Source: DASTSN01 sp035549175
GTDB taxonomy: Bacteria; Bacteroidota; Bacteroidia; Chitinophagales; Chitinophagaceae
Length of the DNA: 64,000 nucleotides
Direction of reading: 5' to 3'
NCBI GenBank assembly: GCA_035549175.1
Contig: DASZRL010000104.1
Location: 32,461 to 96,460, forward strand
Positions 17,506 to 24,680 of this stretch are shown one piece after another (positions within the stretch are counted from its first letter, which is position 1; every line of letters starts with the position of its first letter). The notes under the pieces were generated by a model, which was given only the letters and a program-made list of their open reading frames with translations, was not told where the DNA came from and did no database searches. The position numbers and the translations under genes were made by a program.

Positions 17506-18213
17506 ATGAACCGAAACCTGTTTGCCTGGCTGTACCTGCTGGTCCTGGCGGCCGACCTGGCGGCCCTGGTCCTTCAGCGGCCCGTTGCGGCCGCCTTCGC
17601 CAAGGCCCTGCTGATGCCCCTGCTCCTGGCCTATTTCCTGGCCTGCGCGGGCGGTACCCGCAGCCGGCTACTACTCCCGGTCACGGTCGCCCTGGTATGT
17701 TCCTGGGCCGGAGACCTGCTGCTGATCTTCGAGGACCGCAACCCCGTGTTTTTTCTGGCAGGCCTGGCGGCCTTTCTGTTGGCCCAGCTGGCCTATATCC
17801 GGGTCCTGGCAGCCATCCTGCGCCAGCAGGGCCTCCGGCTGCGCGGCATATGGATCATCCCGGTCCTTGTGTATTACGTGGTTCTGATGTGGTGGCTGGA
17901 TCCGCACCTGGCTGACCTGCGCTGGCCGGTCCGGGTTTACGGCCTGGTCATCACGACCATGCTCATGCTGGCCCTGCACCTGCTGCGGCCCGGGTGGACG
18001 CAGCCCGCGGGCCGTGTCCTCGCCGCCGGGGCGGCCCTGTTCGTAAGTTCCGATTCCCTGCTGGCGCTCAATAAATTCGTGCAGGCCTGGCCGGTCGCAC
18101 CCCTGCTCATCATGCTGACCTACGGGCTGGCCGAGTATGGGCTGACCCGGGGGGCGATCCAGTATATTTGCCGCCAGTCAGCCCCTGCGCCGGCTGCGGA
18201 CCTGACGCAATAA
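17506..18213 (+). CDS. YhhN/TMEM86 family membrane protein (lysoplasmalogenase-like)
   Basis: A 235-residue protein with about eight hydrophobic helices. It carries the two conserved patches of the YhhN family: CSWAGDLLLIFEDRN at mid-protein and LFVSSDSLLALNKF near residue 185, both with the conserved aspartates. Human TMEM86B cleaves the vinyl-ether of lysoplasmalogens; bacterial members are assumed to act on related lysolipids at the inner membrane. It follows ispG by 8 nt and precedes nadB by 10 nt, so the three are likely one operon. Confidence 0.85.
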   Translation: MNRNLFAWLYLLVLAADLAALVLQRPVAAAFAKALLMPLLLAYFLACAGGTRSRLLLPVTVALVCSWAGDLLLIFEDRNPVFFLAGLAAFLLAQLAYIRVLAAILRQQGLRLRGIWIIPVLVYYVVLMWWLDPHLADLRWPVRVYGLVITTMLMLALHLLRPGWTQPAGRVLAAGAALFVSSDSLLALNKFVQAWPVAPLLIMLTYGLAEYGLTRGAIQYICRQSAPAPAADLTQ

Positions 18214-18223
18214 AGGATATCGT

Positions 18224-19825
18224 ATGCAACAAACCGATTTTCTGGTGATTGGTTCCGGCATTGCCGGGCTCACCTATGCGCTGAAGATTGCCCAGCATTA
18301 CCCCGACCGGGAAGTGCTTGTCATCACCAAGGCGACCGCGGACGAGACCAATACCAAGTATGCCCAGGGCGGCGTGGCCGTAGTCAATGACCTGGAGAAT
18401 GACAGCTTCGAGAAACATATCGAGGATACCCTGATAGCCGGCGACGGCCTCTGTAACCGGCAGGTCGTGGAGATCGTGGTGAAGGAGGGGCCCGACCGGG
18501 TCCAGGAAATCATCGACTGGGGTGCCCGGTTTGACAAGGCCGCCGACGGCGATTACAAACTGGGGCGGGAGGGAGGCCATTCGGAATTCCGGATCCTGCA
18601 TTACAAGGACGTTACCGGCCGGGAAATGGAGCGGGCCCTGCTGGAGGCCGTTTCCCGGCAGCGCAATATCCGGTTTGTCAAGCACTGCTTCGTGGTGGAT
18701 CTCATTACCCAGCACCACCTGGGGTACCTGGTCACCAAATCCACGCCGGATATCGAGTGTTATGGGGTATATGTGCTCAACCTGCAGACCAACCAGATTG
18801 AAAAGATTCTGGCCAGGACCACCCTGCTGGCCTCCGGCGGCAACGGGCAGGTCTACCGTACCACCACGAACCCCTATATCGCCACCGGCGACGGGGTGGC
18901 CATGGTCTACCGGGCCAAGGGGCGAATCGAAAACATGGAGTTCATCCAGTTTCATCCCACCGCGCTGTATGAACCGGGCGTCCGCGGGCAGGCCTTCCTG
19001 ATCACGGAAGCCGTGCGCGGCGACGGCGGAATCCTGCGCAACAAGGACGGGGAAGCCTTCATGGAACGGTATGATCCGCGCAAGGACCTGGCTCCCCGCG
19101 ACATCGTGGCACGCGCCATCGACAGCGAAATGAAACGCACCGGTACGGAACATGTGTGGCTGGACTGCCGGCATTTCAGCCGGGAGCGCTTCACTGAGCA
19201 TTTTCCGACGATTTATGAAAAGTGCCTTTCCATCGGGATTGATATCACCCAGGCTATGATCCCCGTGGCGCCGGCGGCGCACTACAGCTGCGGCGGGATC
19301 AAGGTCGACCAGTGGGGACGCAGCAGTATCCGCCATCTCTATGCCTGCGGGGAATGTTCCAGCACGGGCCTGCATGGCGCCAACCGCCTGGCCAGCAACT
19401 CCCTGCTGGAGGCGATGGTCTTCGCCCACCGCTGTTACCTCTCGGTAACCGAGACGGTTGATCAGATCCCCCTGCGCACCGATATCCCGGACTGGAATGC
19501 CCAGGGCACTTCCCAGCCCCGGGAAATGATCCTGATCACCCAGAGCCTGAAGGAACTCCAGCAGGTCATGAGCGATTACGTGGGGATCGTTCGCAATACC
19601 GTGCGGCTTGCGCGCGCGCTGCGCAGGCTGGACCTGCTCTGGGAAGAGACCGAGGCCCTGTACGAAGGCAGCACCCTGTCGCCCCAGTTGCTGGAACTGC
19701 GCAACATGATCACGGTGGGCTACCTGATCGTGAAGGGAGCGAGTTTCCGCCGGGAAAGCCGCGGCCTGCACTTCAATACGGACTACCCGCAGAAAAGCCC
19801 CCTGCTGCAAAACATCGTCTTGTAG
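18224..19825 (+). CDS. nadB: L-aspartate oxidase
   Basis: A 533-residue flavoprotein for the first step of NAD biosynthesis, oxidising L-aspartate to iminoaspartate. The N-terminal FAD site is GSGIAGL (10-16). TKYAQGGVAVV and REGGHSEFRILH are hallmarks of NadB. HPTALY, the catalytic-base region RDIVARAI and the C-terminal SCGGIKVD and GLHGANRLASNSLLE complete the pattern. Length is typical. No nadA or nadC is adjacent; its neighbours are lipid and isoprenoid genes. Confidence 0.95.
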   Translation: MQQTDFLVIGSGIAGLTYALKIAQHYPDREVLVITKATADETNTKYAQGGVAVVNDLENDSFEKHIEDTLIAGDGLCNRQVVEIVVKEGPDRVQEIIDWGARFDKAADGDYKLGREGGHSEFRILHYKDVTGREMERALLEAVSRQRNIRFVKHCFVVDLITQHHLGYLVTKSTPDIECYGVYVLNLQTNQIEKILARTTLLASGGNGQVYRTTTNPYIATGDGVAMVYRAKGRIENMEFIQFHPTALYEPGVRGQAFLITEAVRGDGGILRNKDGEAFMERYDPRKDLAPRDIVARAIDSEMKRTGTEHVWLDCRHFSRERFTEHFPTIYEKCLSIGIDITQAMIPVAPAAHYSCGGIKVDQWGRSSIRHLYACGECSSTGLHGANRLASNSLLEAMVFAHRCYLSVTETVDQIPLRTDIPDWNAQGTSQPREMILITQSLKELQQVMSDYVGIVRNTVRLARALRRLDLLWEETEALYEGSTLSPQLLELRNMITVGYLIVKGASFRRESRGLHFNTDYPQKSPLLQNIVL

Positions 19826-19831
19826 CTTTCC

Positions 19832-19839
19832 TATCTTTG
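19832..19839 (+). promoter_or_regulatory. -7 promoter element before the acyltransferase gene (TATCTTTG)
   Basis: TATCTTTG matches TAnnTTTG and lies only 8 nt before the ATG at 19848, so the transcript would be leaderless or nearly so. Confidence 0.55.
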
Positions 19840-19847
19840 CGGGCATT

Positions 19848-20759
19848 ATGTATTACCTGGTCTACGGGTTGCTGTACCTGTTTTCCCTGCTGCCCCTGCG
19901 GGTCCTGTTTCTTTTTTCCGACCTGGCCTTTTTCCTCCTTTATTACGTGATCGGTTACCGGCGCGGCGTGGTGATGGCCAACCTGGCCCAGGCTTTCCCG
20001 GAAAAATCCCCGCGGGAGCGCCAGCGGATCGCGCGCCGCTTTTACCGCAACTTTACCGATAATTTCATCGAGTTCATCAAAATGATTTCGGCGGGCAGGC
20101 GGTTCCTGGAGCGCCATTTCCAGGGCGATTATTCGCTTCCCAACCGCCTGTATGCGGAAGGCCGGCGCTGCGAGCTGCTGCTGGCCCATAATTTCAACTG
20201 GGAAATGGCCTGCGTGGCCACGGCCACCCGGGTGAATCATTTATTACTGGTCGTGTACATGCCGATCTCCAACCGGGTGGTGGACCGGCTCTTCCTGAAA
20301 ATCCGCGCCAAGACGGGAGCCATCCTGCTGCCTGCCACCAACATGCGCCAGGCGATCATTCCCTACCGTGACGAAAAATACATGCTGGTCCTGGTGGCCG
20401 ACCAGAACCCCGGGATTCCTAAATCGGCCTACTGGGTGAACTTTTTCGGACGCCCCACTCCGTTTGTTAGAGGCCCCGAAAGCGGTGCCCGCCGCGGGAA
20501 TACGCCGGTGCTCTACTGCAAGTTCACAAAGGAGCGCAGGGGGTATTACCGGATTTTTTTTGAAATGGGCCATGAGAACCCGGGCAGCCTCCGGGAAGGG
20601 GAACTCACCCTGCACTATACGCAGTACCTGGAGCGGTTCATCCGGGAACATCCCGACATGTGGCTCTGGAGCCATCGGCGCTGGAAATGGTCCTGGCAGC
20701 CGGATTACCCGCCGGTAATCGGACAGGAGGAAACGGCAGGAAGCCGGCCCACTCGGTAA
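19848..20759 (+). CDS. Lysophospholipid/lipid A acyltransferase (LpxL/HtrB-like)
   Basis: A 303-residue protein with a hydrophobic N-terminus (residues 1-38) anchoring it to the inner membrane. It has the acyltransferase motif HNFNWE (H-x4-E) near residue 114 and a downstream VADQNPGIPKSAYWVNFFGR segment, as in LpxL/LpxM. These enzymes add secondary acyl chains to lipid A. The tail EHPDMWLWSHRRWKW is also conserved in the family. Its own promoter separates it from nadB. Confidence 0.9.
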   Translation: MYYLVYGLLYLFSLLPLRVLFLFSDLAFFLLYYVIGYRRGVVMANLAQAFPEKSPRERQRIARRFYRNFTDNFIEFIKMISAGRRFLERHFQGDYSLPNRLYAEGRRCELLLAHNFNWEMACVATATRVNHLLLVVYMPISNRVVDRLFLKIRAKTGAILLPATNMRQAIIPYRDEKYMLVLVADQNPGIPKSAYWVNFFGRPTPFVRGPESGARRGNTPVLYCKFTKERRGYYRIFFEMGHENPGSLREGELTLHYTQYLERFIREHPDMWLWSHRRWKWSWQPDYPPVIGQEETAGSRPTR

Positions 20760-20833
20760 CGATCCGGCCTTTGGGTACCAGGTCTGCCGGGCGGCGCTAT
20801 TTTCCGGGGACCCTTCGCTCAGGCCCCACTTTT

Positions 20834-22246
20834 TTAGGAGGAAGCGATTGTTTCGGAAACAATTTCGGCGCGGGATTCCTGTTTGATCGCGTTAAAGCCA
20901 CCGTGTACATTGCGCACATTCTGCAGCCCCTGGCGCTTGAGCAGGGACAGGGCGATCATGCTGCGATAGCCTCCCTGGCAATGGACGTAGATGTTATACC
21001 GTTCATCCAGGTTGGCCATGCTCGCCGGATCGGTAAGGTCTTCCAGGGGAATATTGACCGCGTCGCGCAGGTGCTCCTGGGCAAATTCGGCCGGTTTACG
21101 CACATCCACGACCAGCAGGTTGCTGTCAAAGGGGATATCCATCATCAGTTCATCGGCCTCCACGTCCACGATCAGGTCAATGGGTTCGCCTGCCGCCTTC
21201 CAGGCCGGGTATCCTCCGTCCACATAGCCGGCAAAATGCGCGAACCCGACGCGGGCCAGCCGGACCACGCTTTCCCGTTCTTTCCCCGGTTCAGTCACCA
21301 GCAGCAGGGGCCGGTCGAAGGGCAGCAGGCTGCCGGCCCACTCCGCAAAGCGACCGTCCAGGCCGATGTTAATGGAATCGGGGATGAACCCGCCGGCAAA
21401 GACATCGGCCGGCCTGGTGTCCAGCAGGATCGTGGCCGGGTCGGCCAGCAGCTGCCTGACACGCGCTATATCCAGGGGCCGGAGTCCCTGCTCCAACACC
21501 TGGTCCAGGCTCTCATATCCTTCCTTGTTGATCTGGGCATTGACGGGAAAATACTGGGGCGGCTCCGGCAGACCCTCGGTCACTTCCCGGATAAAGGCCG
21601 CGCGGCTTTCGGCGCGGAGTGCGTAGTTGTGTTGTTTTTCCCGGCCGATCGTGCTGACGGTCTCCGGGCCCAGGTTCTTGCCGCAGGAACTGCCCGGTCC
21701 GTGCGCCGGGTAGACGATGACATCATCCGGCAGGGGCATAATGACCCGCTGCAGGCTGTCGTAGAGCATGCCCGCCAGGTCTTCGGTCGTCAGTTCGGTG
21801 CCTTTCTGGGCGAGATCGGGTCGGCCCACATCACCGACAAACAGGGTATCCCCGGTAAAAATGCAGTGTTCCCTGCCCTGCTCATCGTACAGCAGATAAC
21901 AGGAGGACTCCAGGGTATGACCCGGGGTGTGGAGCACCCGGATGCGCAGTTGGCCGACCTGAAATTCCTGGCCGTCCCGCGCGATCTGGACGGGGAAGCG
22001 CGTTACCGTACCCGGCCCGTAAATGATGGGCGCACCCGTGGCCTTGCTGAGGTCCAGGTGCCCGCTTACAAAATCGGCATGAAAATGCGTTTCGAAGATG
22101 TATCGGATCCGGGCCCCGCGCTGCGAGGCCAGTTCCAGGTACGCATCAATGTCCCGCATCGGGTCCACGATGGCCGCTTCGCCCTCGCTTTCAATATAAT
22201 AGGCTGCTTCGCTCAGGCAGCCGGTATAGAGTTGCTGGATATACAT
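20834..22246 (-). CDS. Persulfide dioxygenase-rhodanese fusion (CstB-like)
   Basis: A 470-residue protein in three parts. Residues 1-240 are a metallo-beta-lactamase fold with the iron-binding motif THFHADFVSGH, the downstream HTPGHT and the GDTLFVGDVGRPDL segment of ETHE1-like persulfide dioxygenases. Residues 245-355 are a rhodanese-like domain without an active-site cysteine. Residues 370-465 are a rhodanese domain with the nucleophile in VHCQGGYRS. Such fusions oxidise persulfides to sulfite and thiosulfate in sulfide detoxification. The ATG at 22246 is chosen because a TAATTTTG element lies 18 nt upstream; an earlier in-frame ATG overlaps that promoter. Confidence 0.9.
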   Translation of the reverse strand: MYIQQLYTGCLSEAAYYIESEGEAAIVDPMRDIDAYLELASQRGARIRYIFETHFHADFVSGHLDLSKATGAPIIYGPGTVTRFPVQIARDGQEFQVGQLRIRVLHTPGHTLESSCYLLYDEQGREHCIFTGDTLFVGDVGRPDLAQKGTELTTEDLAGMLYDSLQRVIMPLPDDVIVYPAHGPGSSCGKNLGPETVSTIGREKQHNYALRAESRAAFIREVTEGLPEPPQYFPVNAQINKEGYESLDQVLEQGLRPLDIARVRQLLADPATILLDTRPADVFAGGFIPDSINIGLDGRFAEWAGSLLPFDRPLLLVTEPGKERESVVRLARVGFAHFAGYVDGGYPAWKAAGEPIDLIVDVEADELMMDIPFDSNLLVVDVRKPAEFAQEHLRDAVNIPLEDLTDPASMANLDERYNIYVHCQGGYRSMIALSLLKRQGLQNVRNVHGGFNAIKQESRAEIVSETIASS

Positions 22247-22264
22247 AGCTGAATGGTTGACCGG

Positions 22265-22272
22265 CAAAATTA
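22265..22272 (-). promoter_or_regulatory. -7 promoter element of the persulfide dioxygenase gene (TAATTTTG)
   Basis: TAATTTTG on the minus strand fits TAnnTTTG, 18 nt before the start. The same octamer stands before the arsR gene. Confidence 0.6.
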
Positions 22273-22290
22273 GGCCAAATAAAAACAAAA

Positions 22291-22312
22291 GCGGAAGCCG
22301 CAGGGCTTCCGC
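22291..22312 (-). terminator. Terminator between arsR and the persulfide dioxygenase gene
   Basis: A perfect 9-bp stem (GCGGAAGCC/GGCTTCCGC) with a 4-nt loop is followed on the minus strand by TTTTGTTTTTATTT. It ends or attenuates the arsR transcript before the dioxygenase promoter. Confidence 0.75.
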
Positions 22313-22335
22313 TCGAACGAGGTACCGGCAGGCGC

Positions 22336-22674
22336 TCAGCCGAGCAGTTCCTGCACGAAATGATTCACTTCCTCAAAGCGGTTGGGATTGACGGAGTAAT
22401 AAATAAATTTTCCCTCCCGTTCGGTGCGCACGAAGCCCGCTTTGCGCAGGATGGCCAGGTGCTGGGAGGCCACGGACTGCTCCAGGCGCATCTTGACGTA
22501 GATATCGGTTACGGTCATTTTGCCGTGCTGCTCGATCAGGCGAAGGATCTGCTGGCGAAGTTTATGGTTCAGGGCCCGCAGGATCAACGCTGCTTTCTTG
22601 AGGCTGTGCAGATCGAACTTCAGGGTAGTGGTCGTTTCGGAGGCAGACTCCGTGATTGCATCATAGGTCTCCAT
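22336..22674 (-). CDS. ArsR-family winged-helix repressor, cysteine-free
   Basis: A 112-residue regulator. Residues about 25-105 form the ArsR fold: helix-turn-helix MTVTDIYVKMRLEQSVASQH, recognition helix ending HLAILRKAGFV, and the beta-wing REGKFIYYSVN. It contains no cysteine at all, unlike thiol-sensing BigR and SqrR, which also control persulfide dioxygenases. It lies immediately upstream of the fusion enzyme on the same strand, and the two promoters share the octamer TAATTTTG, suggesting control of both. The ligand is unknown. Confidence 0.88.
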   Translation of the reverse strand: METYDAITESASETTTTLKFDLHSLKKAALILRALNHKLRQQILRLIEQHGKMTVTDIYVKMRLEQSVASQHLAILRKAGFVRTEREGKFIYYSVNPNRFEEVNHFVQELLG

Positions 22675-22714
22675 GCGTATGCTCGGTTGGTCTTCGAAAA
22701 TTGACTGACGGATG

Positions 22715-22722
22715 CAAAATTA
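22715..22722 (-). promoter_or_regulatory. -7 promoter element of arsR (TAATTTTG)
   Basis: TAATTTTG on the minus strand, 40 nt before the arsR start, inside an AT-rich stretch that runs to about 22760 and stands out against the GC-rich surroundings. Confidence 0.5.
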
Positions 22723-22791
22723 ACAAGCACTGCCGGTTAAATAAAAATAAAAATCATCATATCCGCCTTTTGGCGGAAGCTCCTGCAGGAA

Positions 22792-23475
22792 TTACCGGAA
22801 CGGGGTCTTTGGTGAAGTAGTATAAAATTCTTTGATATACAGCGGTTCAGCGTAGGCAAGGTCCGCAAATTGCTTCTCGTGAAATCGTTTGTGTGAAAAT
22901 TTTACTAATAAAGCCGCCTGTAAGTGGATACTCTTAAATAAAGCCCGGGGAGAACGGGTCATCGCCTCAAATTTCGGGCTGCCGTTACCGGTAAACAGGA
23001 CCGTGTGCGTGTCCAGCAGCTCCGAGAAACCCGGTTCTGACAGGACCATGGCTGTGGGCGTCATCACTTCGCGGAGTTCCCGGTCATACACGGCCGTGAA
23101 CACTTCCTGCCGCCGGGCATCCACCATCGGGCAGACCAGGTCGGCCGGCGGGGCATCCGCCCAGGCTGCGGCGGCCAGGACCTCCAGGGTGCTTACGGTG
23201 ATCAGGGGGAGGTTCAGAGCATAGCAAAGTCCTTTGGCTGTGGCCATCCCGATGCGCAGCCCGGTATAGGATCCGGGCCCCGCCGTGACGGCCACCGCCT
23301 CCAGGGAGGCCGGCTTCAGGCCCTCGCCATCCAGCAATGCGCGGATGGCCGGCTGCAGCCAGGCAGCATGGTCCTGCCGGCGGGCATTCTCCGCCGTGGC
23401 CAGTACCTGCTCGCCGCGCGCCAGGCAGATGGAGGCGGCGTCCAGGGCGGTGTCAATATGAAGAATCAGTGCCAT
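22792..23475 (-). CDS. tsaB: tRNA threonylcarbamoyladenosine biosynthesis protein TsaB
   Basis: A 227-residue protein of the ASKHA fold: the N-terminal LILHIDTALDAASICLA and the loop AVTAGPGSYTGLRIGMATAKGL are characteristic of TsaB/YeaZ. It works with TsaD and TsaE to make the t6A modification at position 37 of ANN-decoding tRNAs. The ATG at 23475 matches the family start; the longer frame reading through the neighbouring gene is not used. It overlaps the upstream gene by 23 nt on the same strand. Confidence 0.93.
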   Translation of the reverse strand: MALILHIDTALDAASICLARGEQVLATAENARRQDHAAWLQPAIRALLDGEGLKPASLEAVAVTAGPGSYTGLRIGMATAKGLCYALNLPLITVSTLEVLAAAAWADAPPADLVCPMVDARRQEVFTAVYDRELREVMTPTAMVLSEPGFSELLDTHTVLFTGNGSPKFEAMTRSPRALFKSIHLQAALLVKFSHKRFHEKQFADLAYAEPLYIKEFYTTSPKTPFR

Positions 23476-24181
23476 GGAATGATAAGTCGGCTTCCTGTTC
23501 CAGCAGGGGGCAGGGCTGGTAGCGGCTGTCTTCCCCCGCCAGCTGCAGCAGCAGCTGGTGAATGCGGCGAACCCCGATGCGGCGGCACCAGGCGAAGGGT
23601 CCCAGCGGGTAGCCGGTGCCCAGCTGCATGGCCGTATCGATGCCATCCCGCGAGCTCACCTGGTCCTGCAGGGCAAAATACGCTTCATTGATGATAGCCG
23701 CAAGGACCCGGCCGCTGATGAAGCCCGGTATGTCCGGCGTCCATTCCACCGTACGGTTAAAACAGGCGAGGACGGCCTCGGCCTGCGCCTGCAGGGCGCC
23801 GGGGCCCGCTGCTTCCACGAGGGGCCGCTCCAGCATGCCGGGCCAGGCATTGATCCGCACCACACGCGCTGCCGCCGGCTCACCTGCACCCCTAACCGCA
23901 TCCGTATCTGCATGCGGGGTGACGGGTCCCTCCAGCCGGGACATGCTTCCCAGCAGGACCAGCGGGCAACTGGGGCCTGCATAGCGGGGGAGTCCCTGCG
24001 GGGGCCGTTTGGTCATCCCGTCCCCGTCGCCGGGGCCGGCCAGGTCCAGCCAGGCATCCGCGTCGCGGTGTCCGGCAAATGCCGCTTCCTCCCCGATCCA
24101 GACCAGGCGGGTGTTCTCCCGGAGTCCCCGGCTCAGCAGTTCTGCGCGCTGGTCCGCCAGCGCCCGCACAACGAGCTTCAT
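23453..24181 (-). CDS. 3-hydroxyacyl-CoA dehydrogenase C-terminal-domain protein
   Basis: A 242-residue protein. Residues about 150-235 match the C-terminal dimerisation and substrate domain of 3-hydroxybutyryl-CoA dehydrogenase (TPDIPGFISGRVLAAIINEA, then GTGYPLGPFAW). The N-terminal part is only about 145 residues and lacks the GxGxxG dinucleotide-binding loop, so NAD-dependent oxidation is doubtful. It is translated into the start of tsaB. It is divergent from ridA, with 65 nt between start codons. The function is unassigned. Confidence 0.75.
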   Translation of the reverse strand: MKLVVRALADQRAELLSRGLRENTRLVWIGEEAAFAGHRDADAWLDLAGPGDGDGMTKRPPQGLPRYAGPSCPLVLLGSMSRLEGPVTPHADTDAVRGAGEPAAARVVRINAWPGMLERPLVEAAGPGALQAQAEAVLACFNRTVEWTPDIPGFISGRVLAAIINEAYFALQDQVSSRDGIDTAMQLGTGYPLGPFAWCRRIGVRRIHQLLLQLAGEDSRYQPCPLLEQEADLSFHGTDSSY

Positions 24182-24246
24182 GGTCAATTTTTTGCAAAGA
24201 AAGCGTATAAAGCTAAATTCGTTCCGCTGATTTTCAACTGCACCAT

Positions 24247-24627
24247 ATGCCCCACACGATCCTGAACACCTCCCAGGCCCCGGCGCCGATCGGACCTTAC
24301 AGCCAGGCGGTCCGTGCCGGAAACACCCTGTATGTCTCGGGCCAGATCTGCCTGGACCCCGCCACCGGTGAATTGCGCAACGGCAGTATCCGGGAGGAGA
24401 CCCGCCAGGTCATGGAAAACCTGCGGGCCATCCTGCAGGAGGCGGGCATGGATTTTTCCCGGGTCGTCAAGTGCACCCTGTTCATTACCGACATGAAGCA
24501 GTTTGCGGAGATAAACGACGTGTACGGCCAGTATTTTACCGGCCATTACCCGGCCCGTGAGACCGTCCAGGTGGCGGCCCTTCCGCGCTTCGTGCAGGTT
24601 GAGATCAGCCTGATCGCCGTGGCCTGA
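24247..24627 (+). CDS. ridA: RidA family 2-iminobutanoate/2-iminopropanoate deaminase
   Basis: A 126-residue cytoplasmic protein of the YjgF/YER057c/UK114 family. The family opening APAPIGPYSQAV, the central VSGQICLDP and the catalytic arginine at 104 in PARETVQV are all present, placing it in the active RidA subgroup. The enzyme hydrolyses reactive enamines and imines released by PLP enzymes. It is a trimer in characterised cases. Length is normal. Confidence 0.94.
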   Translation: MPHTILNTSQAPAPIGPYSQAVRAGNTLYVSGQICLDPATGELRNGSIREETRQVMENLRAILQEAGMDFSRVVKCTLFITDMKQFAEINDVYGQYFTGHYPARETVQVAALPRFVQVEISLIAVA

Positions 24628-24680
24628 GTGGCCGGCCGGGCCGGCGACCACCCTCATTGCCTTTCCCAAATTGATTTGCC

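Noticed and set aside
20660..22252. A 530-codon plus-strand frame opposite the persulfide dioxygenase
   Set aside because: The minus-strand protein has a complete set of active-site motifs; this frame is its shadow.
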